A DNA stretch of 64,000 nucleotides. Source: G965230065 sp965230065 (GTDB taxonomy: Bacteria > Bacteroidota > Bacteroidia > Cytophagales > Cyclobacteriaceae). The position numbers and the translations under genes were made by a program. The DNA lies in contig OZ245942.1 in NCBI GenBank assembly GCA_965230065.1, positions 806,001 through 870,000 of the forward strand, read 5' to 3'. Below, piece after piece: positions 50,101 through 57,323 of the stretch (position 1 is the stretch's first letter; each line of letters starts with the position of its first letter). Below the pieces are notes generated by a model. It had not been told where the DNA came from and did no database searches. It was given only the letters and a program-made list of their open reading frames with translations.

Positions 50101-52411
50101 CACTGTAGTAGCAGGCATAGAATTAGATGCCTTGCAGCCTGTAGTAAACCTTTGCCAGGGTGGAGCGCAGCTTTCAGCTGTAAGCAATCCCGGGGCAAAC
50201 TTTACATTTGAGTGGGTACAACTGAATGCCCAGGGGGGAGGCAACCTGCCCCAGCAAAATACCATTACCGTTACCGAAGCTGGTAATTACCAAATCACTG
50301 TAAGCGATACCATTGCCGGTTGCACGGTAGACAGCACCACGCTGGTGGTAGATGCCCGTCCGCCCATCAACTTACCAGACAGCATCACGCTTTGCCAGGA
50401 CGAAACAAGGACACTGGATGTAACCATTGCCAGTCCCGCTCCTGCCCCGGATGGCTACCAATGGCAAATTAACAGCGTGGCTGCAGGCAATGACCCAATG
50501 ATTGATATTGACACTTCAGTGCCCGGTTTATTCAACTATTCTGTAAGAGTTACCGACAATTCGCCGGAAGGCTGCTTTATTGACGATACGGTGGTGGTTA
50601 CCGTGCAGGAAATCCCGGCCTTTAACCTGGCCCAATCGCCCACATCAGGTTGTGGTGAAGATAATGGCAGTATTGACCTTACACTCACCAGCGACCCTTC
50701 CGCCACTTACCAGTTTAGCTGGACAGACAATCAGGGAAACCCCGTCGGAACAAGTGAAGATTTGAACAACCTTACAGCCGGAGTATATAACGTAACGGTA
50801 ACTATTGAAGGAGGCTGTAGTGCACAAGGAAGTATTACTGTAGGAGAAGGCGCTACTGATTTCCAGATATTGAATACTGGAACTGAAAACAGTGGCTGTG
50901 ATGATAATTCCGGTAGCATTACGGTTACATTAGATGATGCCTCCGCATTTCCCATTTCTTTCTCCCTCAGCGGGGCTAGCCAACAAGTAGGAGGACCAGT
51001 ACCGGCAGGGCCTGGAAATGATTTTACACTCTCAGGACTTTCAGCAGGCACATACAACCTGGAAGTGGTAAGCAATGGCGGATGTACCCAAGGGCAAACA
51101 GGTATTGTTATTGACCAGGCTGCTGATTCTGTACAGTTTTCCTTTACTGAGGTTCCCCCTCAGAATATTTGTGGCGTAGCTGATGCAGACATAACCATCG
51201 ATTACAATATAACAGACAACTGGGAATTTCTTTGGGAAGACCCCAATGGAAATATACTTGTAAATAACCAGGAAATCCCCTCAATTACTGTTACAGAATC
51301 AGGAATTTATACCGTAACTGTAACAGATGTGGATGATCCGAATTTATGTCCTTCTACCCAAACTTTTGAGGTCAATATTTTTGAAAACCCGGTGATTGAA
51401 ATACAGCAAACTACAAGTGAAAGCTGTGAAACCGGGGAAGAAATGGTAACGGTAGAGTTTTCTGAAGAACCTCCCCCGGGGGATTATGTGTATAGCTGGA
51501 CGGTTGATGGTAATTTTGTAGGCAACGGCCCAACCATCACCGCCACCCAAAGTGGAGATTATGAAGTTTTCGTCCGCAATATACAAACCGGGTGTTTTGC
51601 CAACCGTGTTGAACCTGTTGTGGTGAATGACCCCATTATTGTAGATATTTTGTTTGATATTCCTTGTGAAGGACAGGAAATCGCCATGTTTGCTTTCGTG
51701 AACATTCCCCGGGAAGAGGCTGAATTTGCCTGGTTTGGCCCCGATGGCAACCGCCTGTCTGCCAGCAATGACATTGGGGATTCGCTCATTGTACAAACCG
51801 ACATGCCTCAGGGCACGTACGAGGTGCGCGTAAGCCGGGGTGAGTGCGAAGTAACAGAAGATGCCAACTTCCAACGCTTTGCCACACCTGTAAGCGAACT
51901 GGCCGAAGGCCCGCTGACCATATGCTCTGAAGATTCTGACCCGGAAGTGAGCCAGGTAGTGCTGGATGCCGGCTTTGCTCCTCAGATTGAATGGACCATC
52001 CCCGATGGCACCTTCAATAATACCCAAACCGTTACGGCCGACCAGGGAGGTATGTATTATGTTGTACTTACCAATGAGTTTGGCTGCTCTGTAAGCGACT
52101 CAGTAGAGGTATTAGATGACTGTACACCACAGATTTACGCGCCCAATGCTTTTGTACCCACTGGCACAAACAGTGAATTCTTTGTGTATACCCAATATGT
52201 GGCAGACGATGGTTTCGAAGTGTTTATCTACAACCGGTGGGGCGAGTTGATTTTCCAGTCAGATAGCCGTGATTTCCGATGGGATGGCACCACCAGTGGT
52301 GAGCCTGTACCTCCGGGCACATATCCGTACGTGATTCGCTACAAAGGCAGCACCACCGATAGTTCAGACCAGATATACGAAGAACGGGGGGGCGTTACCG
52401 TATTACGATAA
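47147..52411 (+). CDS. Very large secreted protein with T9SS type B (gliding motility-associated) sorting domain
   Basis: A 1754-residue surface protein. The signal peptide is followed at about residue 33 by a propeller-like module (KNWIFGSGEVITFG, GDLLFYTDGNIVYD). A second copy starts near residue 548 (NVWYFGNNAGLDFNTLYD, GDILFYTDGETMVF). PKD/Ig-like beta domains fill the middle and the rest, with repeated GxYxVTVT-type strands. The last ~90 residues (YAPNAFVPTGTNSEFFVY, VFIYNRWGELIFQSDSR, GTYPYVIRYKG) are the type B sorting domain. It is divergent from the PorP/SprF gene, the usual pairing for gliding adhesins. Confidence 0.95.
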   Translation: MCSKTFSIKLKFIIFFLFVASTQIVLAQSRPQKNWIFGSGEVITFGDDADRTADQGDNLPMGARAVANDPVTGDLLFYTDGNIVYDACGNQIATGLGGDPNANQPVVIAPNPTPTEGSLEYYIIVNNGGNIVYREITVVTNPTPPPIAPNCQFNYNISGSNQTTGINGVSDAMAVVPNDDNSGFWLVTQTPASDEYRVSEITATNIGPTQTYNLGTPIDAVNFSYSPASNQLAASGAEVQILNINPATGQLTLEQTIGGIGQDAVDTEWSADANNLKLYISTGAGGQLYQYDLDAGALNIVPGSGVATNSFGLKRGPDGNIYHLYQATGGGPFLMGEISAADSVFSLVSYSPNQFGGNDFDTEFFPEFAPLSQQNYSVSFTTVGNCQNQPTQFFPNFPPGTPQPDSLIWLIDGQQIRGFSPSYTYQNPGGGQVTVAAFWPDTMATFSGAATIQQFDVQIQIPQDTTICPGDVATLNAEPQSGQQGGGGTGGGSYQYLWSTGESTAEIEVDEAGVYWVVVTDQSSGCATYAESNVKEYEVENQTYNVWYFGNNAGLDFNTLYDPDGETGEVTGIGDGTLDAPEAVAAVSDGNGDILFYTDGETMVFVTKDPNTGDNIHQPIPVAGNDLGGDPASSQVIMVQVPDTDGMYYVFTTTAVENGGYELRYSVVDLKAQAVVSANNLLFAKSTESIAIFGGQGSNAVLVAHEYGNNNFRAYPISAQGIGQPVISSEGSVSALNSPEDGRGYMKFGGISSDSTSTVLAVPFGDKVEIFDFDLTTLEITGLRSTVDFTGRGFPYGVEFQGDTVVVSTNQGLFYADASGVPPNVTPQAGPLGNNFGALQVGPDGQIYVAEDGAGSIRSVSVSQSGINFGNSVDLQGATSGLGLPNFINQGGNSFQEPSISVDNACAGNETSFAATPTDPIIDEFAWTIFRMEDDGSLGPQVNGIPADSLSEDAFSHVFEETGNFRAVVNITNPCGLDTTLTQDFTVVAGIELDALQPVVNLCQGGAQLSAVSNPGANFTFEWVQLNAQGGGNLPQQNTITVTEAGNYQITVSDTIAGCTVDSTTLVVDARPPINLPDSITLCQDETRTLDVTIASPAPAPDGYQWQINSVAAGNDPMIDIDTSVPGLFNYSVRVTDNSPEGCFIDDTVVVTVQEIPAFNLAQSPTSGCGEDNGSIDLTLTSDPSATYQFSWTDNQGNPVGTSEDLNNLTAGVYNVTVTIEGGCSAQGSITVGEGATDFQILNTGTENSGCDDNSGSITVTLDDASAFPISFSLSGASQQVGGPVPAGPGNDFTLSGLSAGTYNLEVVSNGGCTQGQTGIVIDQAADSVQFSFTEVPPQNICGVADADITIDYNITDNWEFLWEDPNGNILVNNQEIPSITVTESGIYTVTVTDVDDPNLCPSTQTFEVNIFENPVIEIQQTTSESCETGEEMVTVEFSEEPPPGDYVYSWTVDGNFVGNGPTITATQSGDYEVFVRNIQTGCFANRVEPVVVNDPIIVDILFDIPCEGQEIAMFAFVNIPREEAEFAWFGPDGNRLSASNDIGDSLIVQTDMPQGTYEVRVSRGECEVTEDANFQRFATPVSELAEGPLTICSEDSDPEVSQVVLDAGFAPQIEWTIPDGTFNNTQTVTADQGGMYYVVLTNEFGCSVSDSVEVLDDCTPQIYAPNAFVPTGTNSEFFVYTQYVADDGFEVFIYNRWGELIFQSDSRDFRWDGTTSGEPVPPGTYPYVIRYKGSTTDSSDQIYEERGGVTVLR

Positions 52412-52425
52412 TTATTTAGCTGGAG

Positions 52426-52499
52426 CACGGACATCCCTGTCCGTGTACGCCGAAATTGCAATGGCTTCGGTCCCGGCGGGGAACCGCATCCGATTCGGC
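52426..52499. repeat. Hairpin pair after the large secreted protein gene
   Basis: CACGGACA-TCCC-TGTCCGTG (52426-52445) is a perfect 8-bp stem. It is followed by GCCGAA (52449) and TTCGGC (52494-52499), which frame a GC-rich loop. The T run is absent, so this may be a dispersed palindromic element that also stabilises the mRNA end. Confidence 0.5.
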
Positions 52500-52550
52500 A
52501 TACATTATCCGGCAGGACTTTTTTGTTCGTACTTTCATTTTTTAGATATA

Positions 52551-52598
52551 AACTTTGTCAAAGCTAATCTTAACTGATGCTGTCGCTTAAACAAAGTT
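52551..52598. repeat. Dispersed palindromic repeat, second copy (AACTTTGTCAAAGCT family)
   Basis: AACTTTGTCAAAGCT (52551-52565) is the same arm as at 23229, and GCTTAAACAAAGTT (52585-52598) partly mirrors it. No gene is seen in 52412-52710 apart from these repeats and the tRNA promoter. Confidence 0.55.
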
Positions 52599-52660
52599 TT
52601 CATAAAAGTTGCCTAAGAAATAGTTTCTTTAAGAAAAAGCGAAATAATTCAGCCAGAGTA

Positions 52661-52691
52661 GTTGTAATTTTAATCGGCTTCCGTAAATTTG
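52661..52691 (+). promoter_or_regulatory. Promoter of tRNA-Gly
   Basis: GTTG at 52661-52664 is followed after 19 bp by TAAATTTG at 52684-52691, matching the Bacteroidota TTTG/TAnnTTTG pattern. The tRNA starts 20 bp later. Confidence 0.65.
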
Positions 52692-52710
52692 TATTCCCTT
52701 TTCGGGATAT

Positions 52711-52783
52711 GCGAAAGTAGCTCAGTTGGTAGAGCGTGACCTTGCCAAGGTCGAGGTCGCGGGTTCGAGTCCCGTCTTTCGCT
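52711..52783 (+). tRNA. tRNA-Gly (anticodon GCC)
   Basis: A full cloverleaf is visible. The acceptor GCGAAAG pairs with CTTTCGC, the D-arm is GCTC-AGTTGGTA-GAGC, the anticodon stem is GACCT/AGGTC with loop TGCCA-type giving GCC, and the T-arm is CGGGTTCGAGTCCCG. The discriminator base is U. CCA is not encoded directly (CACC follows). It is uninterrupted, unlike the next tRNA. Confidence 0.95.
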
Positions 52784-52793
52784 CACCACCAAG

Positions 52794-52838
52794 GCGACTC
52801 TCCAACCGGCCTCCGGTTTCCCGGCGAGTCGCTTTGTT
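52794..52838 (+). terminator. Terminator-like hairpin between tRNA-Gly and tRNA-Leu
   Basis: GCGACTC (52794-52800) pairs with GAGTCGC (52826-52832) around an inner AACCGG/CCGGTT stem, followed by TTTGTTATTT. tRNA-Leu may therefore need its own promoter or depend on read-through. Confidence 0.65.
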
Positions 52839-52883
52839 ATTTCATCCTGCCGGGATGGTGGAATTGGTAGACACGCAAGACTT

Positions 52884-53633
52884 AGATGTGTTTGTTCTTT
52901 GAATTAGTTGGAAGATACTTTATTTTAAGCGTAAAAACTTAAGATGAAAGCATGGCGTATTAAAGACAGAGTTGATGATGCCCAGTTCATTGAAATCTGT
53001 AATTCATCAGATTCAATGGCAAAAGCAGCTTCACGGCTTGGTTTGCATTTTAATTCTTTCAAGAAGCGAGCGTTTGAATTAGGTTGTTATAAACCTAATC
53101 AGGCTGGGGAAGGTATCAGTAAAAAAAAGCCCTGGATACCTTTAGAGGAAATTATTGAAGATAACCTTCATCCTCACTACCAGACATACAAGCTCAAGCA
53201 AAGGCTTCTGGCACAAAAAATTAAAAAAAACCAATGTGAATCCTGTAAAATCACAGATTGGAAAGGGAAGAAGATTAGCATGGAATTGCATCATATCGAC
53301 GGAAACCGTACTAGTCATCACATCAGTAATTTGAGTATGCTTTGTCCTAATTGCCATAGCCAAACTTCTAACTATCGTGCAAAGAACAAAAATTGAGTGC
53401 CCAAAAGGAAACTTTTGGTGTAGAACCTCTCAAATTCGGGGAAACCTGTTTATTGCTCAATCAATGAGCTTTAATGGCAATCCCGAGCCAAGGTCCAAAG
53501 CAATTTGGAGAAGGTGTAGAGACTTGACGGGAGGCACCTACGTTTCATAGGTCGTATGGAATACGGTGAAGGGAAAGTCCAGACCACAAAATTCTCTAAG
53601 AAGAGAAAGGCAGCGAAAGCTGTAGTTGGTACG
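52884..53633 (+). ncRNA. Self-splicing group I intron in tRNA-Leu(UAA), group IC3-like
   Basis: The 750-nt insert carries the group I core: P (AATTCGGGGAAACCT, 53433-53447), Q (AATCCCGAGCCAAG, 53479-53492), R (from GTGTAGAGACTTGACGGG to GGCACC, 53514-53538) and S (GAAAGTCC, 53573-53580). P4 forms from TCGGG and CCCGA, and P7 from GACTT (53521-53525) with AAGTC (53575-53579). The last base is G (53633). P1 pairs ACUU|AG (52880-52885) with UUGAGU (53393-53398), giving the conserved U-G at the 5' splice site. A GAAA-capped hairpin (CCAAAAG/CTTTTGG, 53401-53418) follows as P2. The core text resembles the Anabaena tRNA-Leu intron. The endonuclease ORF fills loop L1. Confidence 0.94.
52944..53396 (+). 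CDS. HNH homing endonuclease encoded in the tRNA-Leu group I intron
   Basis: A 150-residue protein. Residues about 10-50 look like a DNA-binding helix-turn-helix (SMAKAASRLGLHFNSFKKRA). Residues 98-138 form the HNH domain: zinc pairs C98/C101 and C134/C137, active-site H116-H117 in MELHHIDGNRTSHH, and NLSMLCPNCHSQT. It should cut intron-less tRNA-Leu alleles and spread the intron. The ORF sits between the 5' splice site and the internal guide sequence, and its TGA stop (53394-53396) is part of that guide. No defect is seen in the frame. Confidence 0.92.
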   Translation: MKAWRIKDRVDDAQFIEICNSSDSMAKAASRLGLHFNSFKKRAFELGCYKPNQAGEGISKKKPWIPLEEIIEDNLHPHYQTYKLKQRLLAQKIKKNQCESCKITDWKGKKISMELHHIDGNRTSHHISNLSMLCPNCHSQTSNYRAKNKN

Positions 53634-53688
53634 AAAATCTTGTGGCCGCAAGGCCGTGCGGGTTCAAGTCCCGCTCCTGGTACAAAAA

Positions 53689-53722
53689 AACCTTCATGAG
53701 CAATCATGAAGGTTTTTCTTTT
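53689..53722. terminator. Bidirectional terminator between tRNA-Leu and dnaN
   Basis: AACCTTCATGA (53689-53699) pairs perfectly with TCATGAAGGTT (53704-53714) around GCAA. It has T-rich flanks on both strands, so it can end both the tRNA and the convergent dnaN transcript. Confidence 0.92.
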
Positions 53723-53742
53723 ATGTCCGGTCCTCTTAATGT

Positions 53743-54870
53743 TTACACATAATTATTCAGCATCACAGGCATTACCAGCATCAATATATCTTCGTTTTCG
53801 TCTTTTTCTTTAGGTACAAGGATACCCGCCCGGTTGGGGGCCGACATTTGCAACACCACTTCTTTGGCTTCCAGGTTGCTCAACATTTCAATAAGAAACC
53901 GTGCATTAAATCCGATTTCTATATCCCCGCCATCATGTTCGCAAGCCAGTGTTTCGGAGGCTTCGTTGGAAAAATCCAGGTCTTCGGCCGAAATTTGTAA
54001 TTCGCTACCTGTAACCTTCAGCCGCACCTGGTGCGTAGTTTTATTGGCATAAATGGCAATCCTTTTCAAGGAACTCAAAAATGACAACCGATCGATGGTC
54101 ATGTGATTATCATTATTGTCAGGAATCACATTTTCGTAATCAGGAAAACGTTCATCAATCAGCCTGCATATCATTTTTATATTATCGAAGCTGAAAAAAG
54201 CATTGGCCGTATTGAACTGTACCTGCACGCTTGTGGTATCTCCCGGCAAGGTGGCTTTTAATAAACTTAATGCCTTTCGGGGAATGATGATGGAAGACTT
54301 TGCCTCGGGCGATCCAATATCCAAACGCTTATACCGAATCAGGCGATGGCCATCGGTAGCCACAAAAGTACTCCCTTTGCCATTAAGGTTCAGGTAAACC
54401 CCCGTCATGGCCGGGCGTAATTCATCGGTGCTGGTAGCAAAGATTGTATTGGCAACTGCATGCCCCAATACGTCAGAAGACATCTCGAGCGAATATCCGT
54501 CTTCAACTACAGGAATTTTCGGAAAATCAGTAGCATTTTCTCCAGCCAGGCGATAATGCCCATTGTCAGAGCTGATTTCAACATTATAAGTAGCTTCATC
54601 AATAGAAAAAGTTACCGGCTGCTCGGGCAGGTTGCGTAAAGTTTCTAATAATATTTTGGCAGGAACGGCAATATTTCCATTTTCTTTTGCTTCTACATCC
54701 AGTGTAGTAATAATTGAGGTTTGTAAATCAGAAGCAGTAACAACCAGTTTCCCCTCCTTTACCTCGAACAGAAAATTCTCTAAAATAGGAACTACCGGAT
54801 TGGTAGTAATCACTCCGTTGATTGCCGAAAGTTGTTTCAGCAGGGCTGAGGACGATACAATAAATTTCAT
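53743..54870 (-). CDS. dnaN: DNA polymerase III beta subunit (sliding clamp)
   Basis: A 375-residue clamp. The three domain-repeat layout is present. It begins MKFIVSSSALLKQLSAINGVI and has the TDGHRLIRYKRL segment of the hydrophobic pocket, FSFDNIKMICRLIDERFPDYENVIP in the third domain, and the end VLMLVMPVML-type strand EDILMLVMPVMLNNYV. It is convergent with the tRNA genes and not next to dnaA here. Confidence 0.97.
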   Translation of the reverse strand: MKFIVSSSALLKQLSAINGVITTNPVVPILENFLFEVKEGKLVVTASDLQTSIITTLDVEAKENGNIAVPAKILLETLRNLPEQPVTFSIDEATYNVEISSDNGHYRLAGENATDFPKIPVVEDGYSLEMSSDVLGHAVANTIFATSTDELRPAMTGVYLNLNGKGSTFVATDGHRLIRYKRLDIGSPEAKSSIIIPRKALSLLKATLPGDTTSVQVQFNTANAFFSFDNIKMICRLIDERFPDYENVIPDNNDNHMTIDRLSFLSSLKRIAIYANKTTHQVRLKVTGSELQISAEDLDFSNEASETLACEHDGGDIEIGFNARFLIEMLSNLEAKEVVLQMSAPNRAGILVPKEKDENEDILMLVMPVMLNNYV

Positions 54871-54928
54871 ACGACGGCTAGGTTACGTTCATGTAGATAG
54901 GATTTTGAGAATATCCTAAGTAAACAAT

Positions 54929-54949
54929 ACCCCTGACAAAGAGGGGTAT
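54929..54949. other. Hairpin in the dnaN upstream region
   Basis: ACCCCT pairs with AGGGGT across a short loop at about 54929-54949. It lies between dnaN and the fucosidase gene, so it may end the fucosidase transcript (minus strand, weak T run). The gap 54871-55120 also holds an ACTTTGACAAAGTT element at 55067-55080 and no gene. Confidence 0.4.
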
Positions 54950-55120
54950 AAAAAATACTTCTTATTATTATAATCAAATTAGGTAGTAAATATAAAAATT
55001 TATATTTGAATCAAAGTGGTAATATTGTAATTATTGCAAAAAGCCGCAACAGGAACAACGTATAATACTTTGACAAAGTTGACAAAAAAACTCTTTTTAT
55101 TGAAGGCTTAAAATGGCTTT

Positions 55121-57214
55121 TTATTGGGTAATTATCCCTATTTCGGCAAAACCAGCCGTGGTATGCCCTTCTACAGCTTTAATGGCTTTTAGCTTAATAA
55201 ACCTACCTGAAACAGGTACAAACGTAACCGCTTGCTTTATCGGATTATTCAATATATTACTAAACTCCCCCTTGGTAGCCAATGACCATGTTTTCCCGTC
55301 TTTACTCACATAAAATTCATATTCCTGAATAAACCCGGATATCCAACGCTCTTGCATAGGCAAATAGGTGAAACCGCTTATCTGATAGGTACTGCCCAGG
55401 TCAATGCTGACCTCCTGCGGCAGGTTTGCATCCTTATCAGTTTCCCACCAGGTAGCAGGGTCATCATCAATAATGCTTGCTACCTTTTCATTGTCTCCGC
55501 TGGAAATACTTGCAATTACCCAATCTTTTTTGCTAACATCCAACGTGCTTGTTGCAACAGCAGACTGCATTTGCGAACCATCATCTACTGCCATTGCCTT
55601 TAAGGTTACCGGATACTCAGTCTGAAATGGGTTTTGGTATAAATTAGCTCCTGTATCTGGTTCACTCCCATCCAATGTATAATATATTTGAACATCTTCT
55701 TCGGCAGCTTTCAGTGAAATTAGCCCTACTTTGTTTCTTTGTACTGTTGGAGGCAGCAGCAATTTGGGTGCATTGTAAGTTTCAATATTCGTGATAACCG
55801 GACTGGCCTTCGATTGTAAAATATTTAATCTGACTTTTGAAGCTTTTACGGAAGGTAACCGCAGTATTCTCTTGTAGCCGATGGTGGTTTCTTCTGCAAT
55901 TTCTTTCCATTTATCGTCAACCAATGCTTCTAATGTGAATTGCTGCACCCGCTGGCCCAGCCTGATATTTTCCTGCACGACAAATCGGTTGAATGCTGTG
56001 GGTTCTCTTAAGTCAATAGTAAGAGAACCCGTGGTAATGGCATCATCGGTAGTCCAGTAAGTTTCCGGATTGGCATCAGTCACATTGGAGGCACTGTATT
56101 GACTGCTGTTTCTTGTGGAAGTAGCTTCGGCTTGTTTACCCCGGGCAAGGTTATCTGCAAAATCTGCTTTCAGTTGGTTGCTGAGCTCTGCAATTCTGGC
56201 AGCGTCAGCTTCATGGATTAACCCGCGTTGGTCTACCGGAAAATTGAGTAATAACAGCCCGTTTCTTCCTACTGAATTGTAATAAATATCAAGCAGTTCG
56301 GGGAGTGTTCTCACTTTATGATCTTCATAAGCATGATAATACCACCCAGGCCTGATAGAAACGTCACATTCGGCGGGAATCCAGTGTGTTCCATCCTCAT
56401 GTCCCGAACGGAGTTCCTTATAGTTTGGATATCCCGGATAAACCTCATCTTTGCGCAATAAGCTCCAATTGGTAGGGTTTGCCCATCCTTCTTCATTGCC
56501 TACCCACCGGCAGCCTGGCCCCCCATCGCCAAAAATGATGGCATTGGGCTGCAATTCGTAAATGAGTTTATAGGTATTTTCCCAATCATAGTAAGTTTTC
56601 CGGTCTACATTTCTGGTTTCGTTGGCCCCGCCATAATAACCAGAACCACCATTGGCACCATCGAACCAAACTTCAAATATTTCCCCATAATTTGTGAGCA
56701 GTTCTGTAAGTTGGTTGCGGAAGTATGTAATGTATTCAGGTTTTCCATAATCAGGGTGGTTTCTGTCCCAGGGTGAGAGATAAATGCCCATTTTCAAACC
56801 ATATTCCTGACAAGCTTCTGATAGTTCCTTCACCACATCACCTTTTCCATTTTTCCAGGGTGCGTTTTTTACTGAATGTTCGGTATAGGCGGAAGGCCAC
56901 AAACAAAACCCATCATGATGTTTGACTGTTAGAATAATCCCCTTCATTCCTGCCTCTTTGGCAATGCGTGCCCACTGCCGTGTGTCCAGGTTGGTAGGGT
57001 TAAAGTTTTCAGGGCTTTCCCCTCCCGTTCCCCATTCCATATCACTGAAAGTATTCATATTAAAATGAACAAACATATTCATTTCCATTTCCTGCCAGGC
57101 TACCTGGGCTTCTGTGGGCACTGGCCCGAATGCTTTTGGGGGCTCAGATTGTTGACAAGCAGTAATGAAAATACTCACAACAACAACCAATACAATCCAA
57201 TATCTGAAAACCAT
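55121..57214 (-). CDS. GH29 alpha-L-fucosidase lipoprotein with F5/8C-type domains
   Basis: A surface or periplasmic lipoprotein of 697 residues: signal peptide and lipobox FITAC with lipid C20. The GH29 catalytic domain spans about 35-330, with TVKHHDGFCLWPSAYTEH, MGIYLSPWDRNHPDYG and the nucleophile D185 in EVWFDGANGG. A discoidin-like F5/8C domain follows (about 355-460), then a chitobiase C-like strand region (YYTLDGSEPDTG) and a second F5/8C domain at the C-terminus (ASIIDDDPATWWETD). It removes fucose from glycans. It is a lone gene without sus partners. Confidence 0.93.
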   Translation of the reverse strand: MVFRYWIVLVVVVSIFITACQQSEPPKAFGPVPTEAQVAWQEMEMNMFVHFNMNTFSDMEWGTGGESPENFNPTNLDTRQWARIAKEAGMKGIILTVKHHDGFCLWPSAYTEHSVKNAPWKNGKGDVVKELSEACQEYGLKMGIYLSPWDRNHPDYGKPEYITYFRNQLTELLTNYGEIFEVWFDGANGGSGYYGGANETRNVDRKTYYDWENTYKLIYELQPNAIIFGDGGPGCRWVGNEEGWANPTNWSLLRKDEVYPGYPNYKELRSGHEDGTHWIPAECDVSIRPGWYYHAYEDHKVRTLPELLDIYYNSVGRNGLLLLNFPVDQRGLIHEADAARIAELSNQLKADFADNLARGKQAEATSTRNSSQYSASNVTDANPETYWTTDDAITTGSLTIDLREPTAFNRFVVQENIRLGQRVQQFTLEALVDDKWKEIAEETTIGYKRILRLPSVKASKVRLNILQSKASPVITNIETYNAPKLLLPPTVQRNKVGLISLKAAEEDVQIYYTLDGSEPDTGANLYQNPFQTEYPVTLKAMAVDDGSQMQSAVATSTLDVSKKDWVIASISSGDNEKVASIIDDDPATWWETDKDANLPQEVSIDLGSTYQISGFTYLPMQERWISGFIQEYEFYVSKDGKTWSLATKGEFSNILNNPIKQAVTFVPVSGRFIKLKAIKAVEGHTTAGFAEIGIITQ

Positions 57215-57260
57215 TTTTATCCTTTTTAATTGTTTTTCAAGAAGTTACTGAAATCATGAA

Positions 57261-57297
57261 AATAAAAAAAGCCCATCTGAAAAATCAGACAGGCTTT
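57261..57297 (-). terminator. Terminator of tsf
   Basis: AAAGCC (57268-57273) pairs with GGCTTT (57292-57297), extended by TCTGA/TCAGA inside. The minus strand then reads TTTTTTT. It is 27 bp past the tsf stop codon. Confidence 0.9.
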
Positions 57298-57323
57298 CTT
57301 AAATTTATTGATGTAGCTAACTT

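Larger units (their letters stand above)
52849..53682 (+). tRNA. tRNA-Leu (anticodon UAA), interrupted by a group I intron
   Basis: The 5' exon is 52849-52883 (GCCGGGATGGTGGAATTGG, then the D-arm and half the anticodon arm, ending GCAAGACTT). The 3' exon is 53634-53682 (AAAATCTTGTGG, a variable arm GGCCGCAAGGCC, T-arm GCGGGTTCAAGTCCCGC, acceptor, discriminator A). Joined, the anticodon stem CAAGA/TCTTG encloses the loop CTTAAAA, so the anticodon is UAA. The split lies after U34, the first anticodon base, the same site as in cyanobacterial and plastid tRNA-Leu. The mature length is 84 nt. The acceptor has G-U at 1:72 and 4:69. CCA is not encoded. Confidence 0.95.

Noticed and set aside
52849..53682. 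Two separate tRNA fragments or a tRNA pseudogene
   Set aside because: The halves join to a full tRNA-Leu with all stems, and the insert has a complete group I core with correct splice-site bases, so an intron is the better explanation.
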